Assembly (NCBI GenBank): GCA_949283445.1
Contig: CASDTD010000255.1
Coordinates: forward strand, 1-9,600
Length of the DNA: 9,600 nt
Direction: 5' to 3'
Origin: an uncultured Coriobacteriia bacterium
GTDB lineage: Bacteria > Actinomycetota > Coriobacteriia > Coriobacteriales > QAMH01
The translations under genes were made by a program, and so were the position numbers. How positions within the stretch are numbered: position 1 is the first letter of the stretch; each line of letters opens with the position of its first letter. The notes under the pieces are model-generated. The model was given only the letters and a program-made list of their open reading frames with translations, was not told the origin of the DNA and did no database searches. Positions 5,033 to 9,600 of the stretch are shown here, piece by piece.

Positions 5033-8000
5033 CTACTGCGCGAGGATGAAGTCCGCAAGTTCGTCGAGCTGCGCGGCGCTGAAGCTGAACTCCACCTGTT
5101 CCATGCCCGCCTCTACACGCACGAAGCTCACGTCGACGGCATCGGCAGCACCCGAGTTCAGCACCGCATACGCATAGCAGCATGCCTGCAGGCGGTACCG
5201 GTCGTGCAGGTCCTCGCCTTCGCCACTCACGCCCGTCTTGTAATCGACGATATGCGCCGCACGCGCCTGCGCATCCAGGCACAGCAAGTCGATGAAGCCC
5301 TCAAGCGGCACACCGCGCACGTCGGTGACGAACGCGTACTCGGCATGCTGCTGCGAGTAGGCGGCTAGCTGCCCATAGAGCTCCGAGCGCATCCATGCGC
5401 CGACGATGCCCTCAAGCCGCTGCGTCTGTTCCGCGTCGAGCGCGAACCTGCGAGCGGCAGCGGCGATGCGGACAGGCAACGCGTCGGGCAGCGCGCCCTG
5501 CGTCTCGACCAGCCACTGGGCCACCAGGTGAAATGCCGAGCCCACCGGCGCGACCGTCTCCGCGTCCTCAGAGCGGTCGCGCAGCTGAATGGCTGCAGCA
5601 TGCACCGGCGCTCCAGACTCCGGCACCTGCCGGTGTGCAATCGACGAATACGAATGCAGCTGCGCTTCCTGCACAACGCGCGCGGAAACCTGGGGCTGCG
5701 GCTGCAAGGGGCAGATGTAATGCCGCGCAGCGGAAGGCTTTTCTCCCCCGTCAACCTGCGCGCTGCCACGCTGCACCACCTGCATCTCCAGACTCACGAG
5801 CGCGCCCGTGCGCGTGCGCGCGACCGACGGCCACGACGCCCCGTCCGGAAACGCCGCTTCGACCGTCGAGGAAAACTGCCCTTGTGCAAGCTCGCCCGTC
5901 GAGGCGTACGTCCCGTCATGGCCCATGACGATGAGCAGGTCGCGGGCGCGGGTGAGCGCCACGTACAGCAAACGCTGCGCTTCCTCGGCCTCGCGCTGCC
6001 GCGAAACGCCCAAGGCGTGCGCGAGAAACGCAGCCGGCGTGCTTGCCTGCGCAAAGGTCACATCGTCGTCGGCATGGGCGAACAGATGCTCGCCGCCAGG
6101 CGATGATTTGGTCACCGACAAGGCAAGATACGCCGCCCCGTCTTCGGTAAGAGACTGCAAGCTGACGCTGGAGCGCCGCTGCGAATCATATTCAGCCAGC
6201 GCCACGATGGGAAACTCGAGCCCCTTGGATGCATGGAAAGTCATGATCTGCACGGCAGAGCCCCCGGGGCTCACCATCGTCGCAGGCTTGCCCGCCGCCA
6301 TGGCCCCGTCTTTCGACAGGTCGCAGATAGTGCGGAAATACTCGGCAGCTCGAAGCGTCGTGCGTCCGTAGCGTTTCTCATAATCGTCGAGCAGGTCGCA
6401 TATGCGCTGGACGTTCGCCTGGCGCGCCGCGCCGCCCGTGCTGGATGCACGCAACGCGTCCTGCCAGCCGCTGTCGCGCTCGACCTTGAGCACCGTAGAC
6501 GAAAGCGGGCACGACCCGACCTCGGCAAGCGCCTGGCTCAAAACAGCATGGGCACGCACGAGCAGACCCTCATCGCTTTGCGGCACACGCTGCGCCTGGA
6601 GGCACAAGGCGTCATACAGCGACGCCTTCTTGCGAAGGCTGTTAAAGGGCAGTTTGACCTCGTCGCGCCGTATGACGGCCAAAGCCAGCAAGTCATCGTC
6701 GTTCACATCGAACATCTCGCTGCCCAGCAAGTCGAACAGCGCCTCGTCATCGTCTGGGTTTTCCAGAAAACGCAGCAACTTCACGACAAGCCCGACCTCG
6801 TCCGACTTGTAAAACGACGACCCGCCCGACACGACGCAGGGAATGCCCCATACCTTGAGCGCATCCTGATACAGCTGCGCGTTGCTCATCGAGCGCAGCA
6901 AAATCGCCATATCGCCATAGGAAGCCCCTCGCTCGTGCAGGCGTTCGAACTCCTGCGCTATGTAGTTTGCCTCGGCGTAGCGCAGGTCTTCGGCAAGCGG
7001 GGCCTTGCCCGTTTCCTCGTCTTTCACACCCGCCATGAGGGCCAGGCGCACGCGCGGCTCGTCGGCAGCAGCCCACGCCTGGTCACGGTCGTTGGCAGGA
7101 CCCGGCTTCACCTTGAGGAATTCGCCGCCGAAGTATTCAGGCGTGGAAAACACCGCCTCGACGAATTGCAGAATGCCGGAATGGGAGCGGAAGTTCATGT
7201 CCAACGCGACGTTGAGCGCGCCGTGCTCGACCATCTCCTGACGCATGCCCCGGTACACTTCCAGGTCAGCGCCACGAAAACCATAGATTGACTGCTGCGC
7301 GTCCCCCACCGTGGCAAGCGTCGTGAGGCCGTCGTCCGTGAGATGCTTCGCGATGGCAACCTGCAAGGCGTCGGTATCTTGAAACTCGTCGATCATAATC
7401 GACTCGAACTGCCCCTGATATTCGGCGGCGATGTCCGGATGCGTTTCGAGCAAGCGGTACGCCTCGATAAGGACGTCGCTCAAGTCGATGGACCCCAGTG
7501 CACGTTTGAGCGCGCGGTGACGTGCCCGCACCTGGCCGGCAAGCTCCAGCAGGGCGCTGCACTGCGCATACGACAGCGCGGCCGCCACCTGAGCTTGCTG
7601 CTGACCCAGGCATTCGCACAGATCGTCCAAGATGCTGCGGGCAGGCTCCTTCTTTATGGTGCCGTGCTTGAACGGGGCAGCCTGCGCAAACACCTCACGT
7701 GCCGCATCAAGCGTGACCGGCGCGCCTTTGCACGCTTCGAGCGCCTCGGCAAGCAGGGCCTCCCGTTCGCGCACCTTCTCGAAACAGCCAGCGCTCGTCT
7801 TGTTCGCCGACGCGAAATCGATGCTCTCCAGCTCGGCGCGCGCCTGCGAACATGCCTGCGCGGCGGCAGCCAACGCCTGCGAAAAGTCTGCAGGCGGTTT
7901 GGGGCCCAAATTGAAATCGGAAACGCCATGTGGCATCACGGAAAGCGCATCGACCGCTTTGCGCAGAAAATCGCACACCCGGTCCGCACCGCCCAAGGTG

Positions 8001-8440
8001 GCCAACAGCAGCTCGAGTCCCTCTTCTCCCGCCCGCTCTTTCAGCGTCGCGTCGATGGCCTGCCCCAGCAGCTCGCCGCTTTTCACTTCGTCGAGCATCT
8101 GGGCGCCCGGGTCGATGCCCGCCTCGAAGGCATGTTCCGAAAGCATGCGCTGGCACATGGAGTGAATGGTCGAAATCCACGCGGCATCCACCTGCAAAGC
8201 CGCGTCCATGAGCCCCCGGCTGCGGAGCTCCGCACGCACGCGCCCCAAAAGCTCGCCCGCCGCCTTGTTCGTGAAGGTTATGGTGAGTAGGTTGGCGACA
8301 TCGGAAATCGTGCCCTCGACAAGCCCATGAGCCAGCCGCTTGGTGAGCGTGAAGGTCTTTCCCGTGCCGGCGCCGGCCTGGATGAACAAGGGCCTGCCCG
8401 AACATTCGACAGCTTGACGCTGGCTTTCAGTTAGCGGCAT
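5033..8440 (-). CDS. addA: AddA-like helicase-nuclease subunit (UvrD/RecB family)
   Basis: Predicted 3'-5' helicase and nuclease subunit of the AddAB complex, which unwinds and trims double-strand breaks before RecA loading; 1135 aa, slightly shorter than the B. subtilis protein. SF1A motifs are all present: TESQRQAV Q-motif, Walker A AGAGTGKT 22-29, Walker B DEFQDTD 351-357, GDAQQSIYGFRGA 379-391, MNFRSH 415-420, TFHASKGLEFP 734-744 and RLLYVALTRARD 823-834. The C-terminal RecB-type nuclease has His971 (GSAFHLV), Asp1051 (GFIDLL), Asp1066 and Lys1068 (IVDYKTG) and Gln1084 (YRLQACCYAYA), so it appears active. ATG 8440 is preceded by GGGGGA 5 nt upstream. It overlaps the addB stop by 14 nt, showing an addB-addA operon. 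A RecB-like protein in another complex is the main alternative, but the partner gene argues for AddA. Confidence 0.92.
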   Translation of the reverse strand: MPLTESQRQAVECSGRPLFIQAGAGTGKTFTLTKRLAHGLVEGTISDVANLLTITFTNKAAGELLGRVRAELRSRGLMDAALQVDAAWISTIHSMCQRMLSEHAFEAGIDPGAQMLDEVKSGELLGQAIDATLKERAGEEGLELLLATLGGADRVCDFLRKAVDALSVMPHGVSDFNLGPKPPADFSQALAAAAQACSQARAELESIDFASANKTSAGCFEKVREREALLAEALEACKGAPVTLDAAREVFAQAAPFKHGTIKKEPARSILDDLCECLGQQQAQVAAALSYAQCSALLELAGQVRARHRALKRALGSIDLSDVLIEAYRLLETHPDIAAEYQGQFESIMIDEFQDTDALQVAIAKHLTDDGLTTLATVGDAQQSIYGFRGADLEVYRGMRQEMVEHGALNVALDMNFRSHSGILQFVEAVFSTPEYFGGEFLKVKPGPANDRDQAWAAADEPRVRLALMAGVKDEETGKAPLAEDLRYAEANYIAQEFERLHERGASYGDMAILLRSMSNAQLYQDALKVWGIPCVVSGGSSFYKSDEVGLVVKLLRFLENPDDDEALFDLLGSEMFDVNDDDLLALAVIRRDEVKLPFNSLRKKASLYDALCLQAQRVPQSDEGLLVRAHAVLSQALAEVGSCPLSSTVLKVERDSGWQDALRASSTGGAARQANVQRICDLLDDYEKRYGRTTLRAAEYFRTICDLSKDGAMAAGKPATMVSPGGSAVQIMTFHASKGLEFPIVALAEYDSQRRSSVSLQSLTEDGAAYLALSVTKSSPGGEHLFAHADDDVTFAQASTPAAFLAHALGVSRQREAEEAQRLLYVALTRARDLLIVMGHDGTYASTGELAQGQFSSTVEAAFPDGASWPSVARTRTGALVSLEMQVVQRGSAQVDGGEKPSAARHYICPLQPQPQVSARVVQEAQLHSYSSIAHRQVPESGAPVHAAAIQLRDRSEDAETVAPVGSAFHLVAQWLVETQGALPDALPVRIAAAARRFALDAEQTQRLEGIVGAWMRSELYGQLAAYSQQHAEYAFVTDVRGVPLEGFIDLLCLDAQARAAHIVDYKTGVSGEGEDLHDRYRLQACCYAYAVLNSGAADAVDVSFVRVEAGMEQVEFSFSAAQLDELADFILAQ

Positions 8441-9600
8441 CTGCTTCCCCCTTCGGGCAGAACGGCAGCGCCTTGCAGTACGCGCACACGCCTTTGGCGA
8501 TTGGGTTGGGGGCGATATCGCCCGCCGCGAGCTTTCCCATGCGCTGCGTCATCGTCTCTTCCACATGATCCAGATACTGCGCGTACCCGTCTGGGTACTC
8601 ATCGCGCGGCAGCCCGTCGCAGGCGGGCTTGACCTCCTCCAGCTCGCCCCAGTCGATGCTCTTCGCGTACACGCCGCGCAAGACGTTGACTGCATAGGAG
8701 CGATACACCGAGCCAATCACGTTGAGCTTCTTGCCTAAAAGCGCGAAATGGCGCTGCACGAGCGTGGCATAGATATCGGTCTGCACGTGCAGGTTGAGCT
8801 CGTGTTCGGCAAGATCTTTTTCCAGCCCATACCCCTGCGAAAGCGTGCTGAGCTTGTAGTCGATGATGACAGCGTTGCCCTGCGCGTCCACGTCGATGCG
8901 GTCGACCGAGCCACGCACGGGCACCGTGGCATATTCCAACGCACCACCCCCACCAAGCTCGACTTCGAAATACATCGGCGTGAAACCGGGCAGAAACGCC
9001 GCGTCGCGTTCCACGAACGCGCGCAGCTTGCCGTGCAGATCCTCCAGGGCCAACCGGTCTTGCTGCGTGCGGATGAACAGGCCCTTTTGCGGGCGCTTCA
9101 TGCTTTCCCGCGCTTGCTCTTCGAACGCTTTGTCGGCGACATCGAGTGCCGCCGGCAGGTTTTCGGGCGTGACGCGCTCATGCCCCGCTTGCTTGAGCAT
9201 GGGGTAGAAACGCGCCATGGTGTCATGGAACAGCACGCCCAGGGCCGACTGGTCGAATGCGCGGTCGAGCGTGTTGTAACCCGTACGACGCGAGGCGAAC
9301 CAACGGTACGGGCAGCGGTAATAATCTTCCAGCTGCGTGGGCGAGAATTCCCGCTCGGTTCCATCGGCATTGAGCGGGAGCAGGCCGATGGCATCTTCGC
9401 TTTTCAGAAGCCCCCGCTCTACGGGCTGCGAAACGCAGGCGCGAGCTCCGTCGAAGAACACGCCCGATTCGCTGACGCGCACCGCATACGGCTCCAACGC
9501 AGCGGGAATTTCCTGAACCGCACGCTCTTCCTCTTCATCTACAGGCGAGCGATAGACCGTCATGACCTCGTCCCACAGCGCGCTTTGGCAACTCTCATCG
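8427..9600 (-). CDS. addB: AddB-like PD-(D/E)XK nuclease subunit with Fe-S cysteines, N-terminal part outside window
   Basis: C-terminal part (about 390 residues) of the AddB-type partner of AddA. The frame is open through the right edge, reading SALWDEV before the internal Met at 9563, so that Met is probably not the start. Counting from it: Cys84 in YYRCPYRWFA, His113 in GVLFHDTMARF, Glu200, Asp221 in RGSVDRID, Asp235 and Lys237 in IIDYKLS and Gln261 form a RecB-type nuclease. Cys360, Cys363 and Cys369 (C-x2-C-x5-C near the end) together with Cys84 match the four ligands of the iron-sulphur cluster known in AddB, a staple that stabilises the nuclease fold. It ends with TGA at 8429-8427, overlapping addA. 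The missing part should hold the inactive helicase-like domains, unless this is a shorter stand-alone nuclease of the same family. Confidence 0.9.
   Translation of the reverse strand, partial: DESCQSALWDEVMTVYRSPVDEEEERAVQEIPAALEPYAVRVSESGVFFDGARACVSQPVERGLLKSEDAIGLLPLNADGTEREFSPTQLEDYYRCPYRWFASRRTGYNTLDRAFDQSALGVLFHDTMARFYPMLKQAGHERVTPENLPAALDVADKAFEEQARESMKRPQKGLFIRTQQDRLALEDLHGKLRAFVERDAAFLPGFTPMYFEVELGGGGALEYATVPVRGSVDRIDVDAQGNAVIIDYKLSTLSQGYGLEKDLAEHELNLHVQTDIYATLVQRHFALLGKKLNVIGSVYRSYAVNVLRGVYAKSIDWGELEEVKPACDGLPRDEYPDGYAQYLDHVEETMTQRMGKLAAGDIAPNPIAKGVCAYCKALPFCPKGEADAAN

Overview
The window looks like chromosomal DNA of a GC-rich bacterium. The G/C-biased codon use, the AddAB-type repair nuclease and the general gene style would fit a Coriobacteriia/Eggerthellaceae-like actinobacterium. 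That placement is inference; nothing in the window fixes the taxon.

Layout from left to right: the 3' part of dinB (DNA polymerase IV, + strand, cut by the left edge); an intergenic repeat; a BRCT-PIF1-type helicase fusion on the - strand; a 358-bp divergent intergenic region with a second repeat copy and the promoters; a hexapeptide-repeat sugar O-acetyltransferase (+); a two-gene type II toxin-antitoxin module (RelB/DinJ-like antitoxin and PIN-domain toxin, +) behind a palindromic operator; a third repeat copy; then a - strand addB-addA pair, with addB cut by the right edge. No rRNA, tRNA, CRISPR array, transposase or phage gene was seen.

The theme is DNA repair and replication restart: translesion polymerase, PIF1-like helicase and AddAB helicase-nuclease for double-strand break processing. 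The acetyltransferase and the toxin-antitoxin pair sit between these as an accessory insert. addB and addA overlap by 14 nt and the antitoxin and toxin genes by 23 nt, so each pair is very probably co-transcribed and translationally coupled.

The least explained signal is a family of three intergenic elements of about 120-160 bp (985-1107, 3161-3280, 4836-4997), all in the same orientation. Each is built from degenerate CGCTCCTG boxes and their reverse complements at fixed spacings (42, 22 and 31 nt), forming an inner 20-bp-arm hairpin inside an outer stem. Several stem pairs change in a compensated way between copies, which suggests that the paired structure is maintained. They do not have the form of intrinsic terminators.
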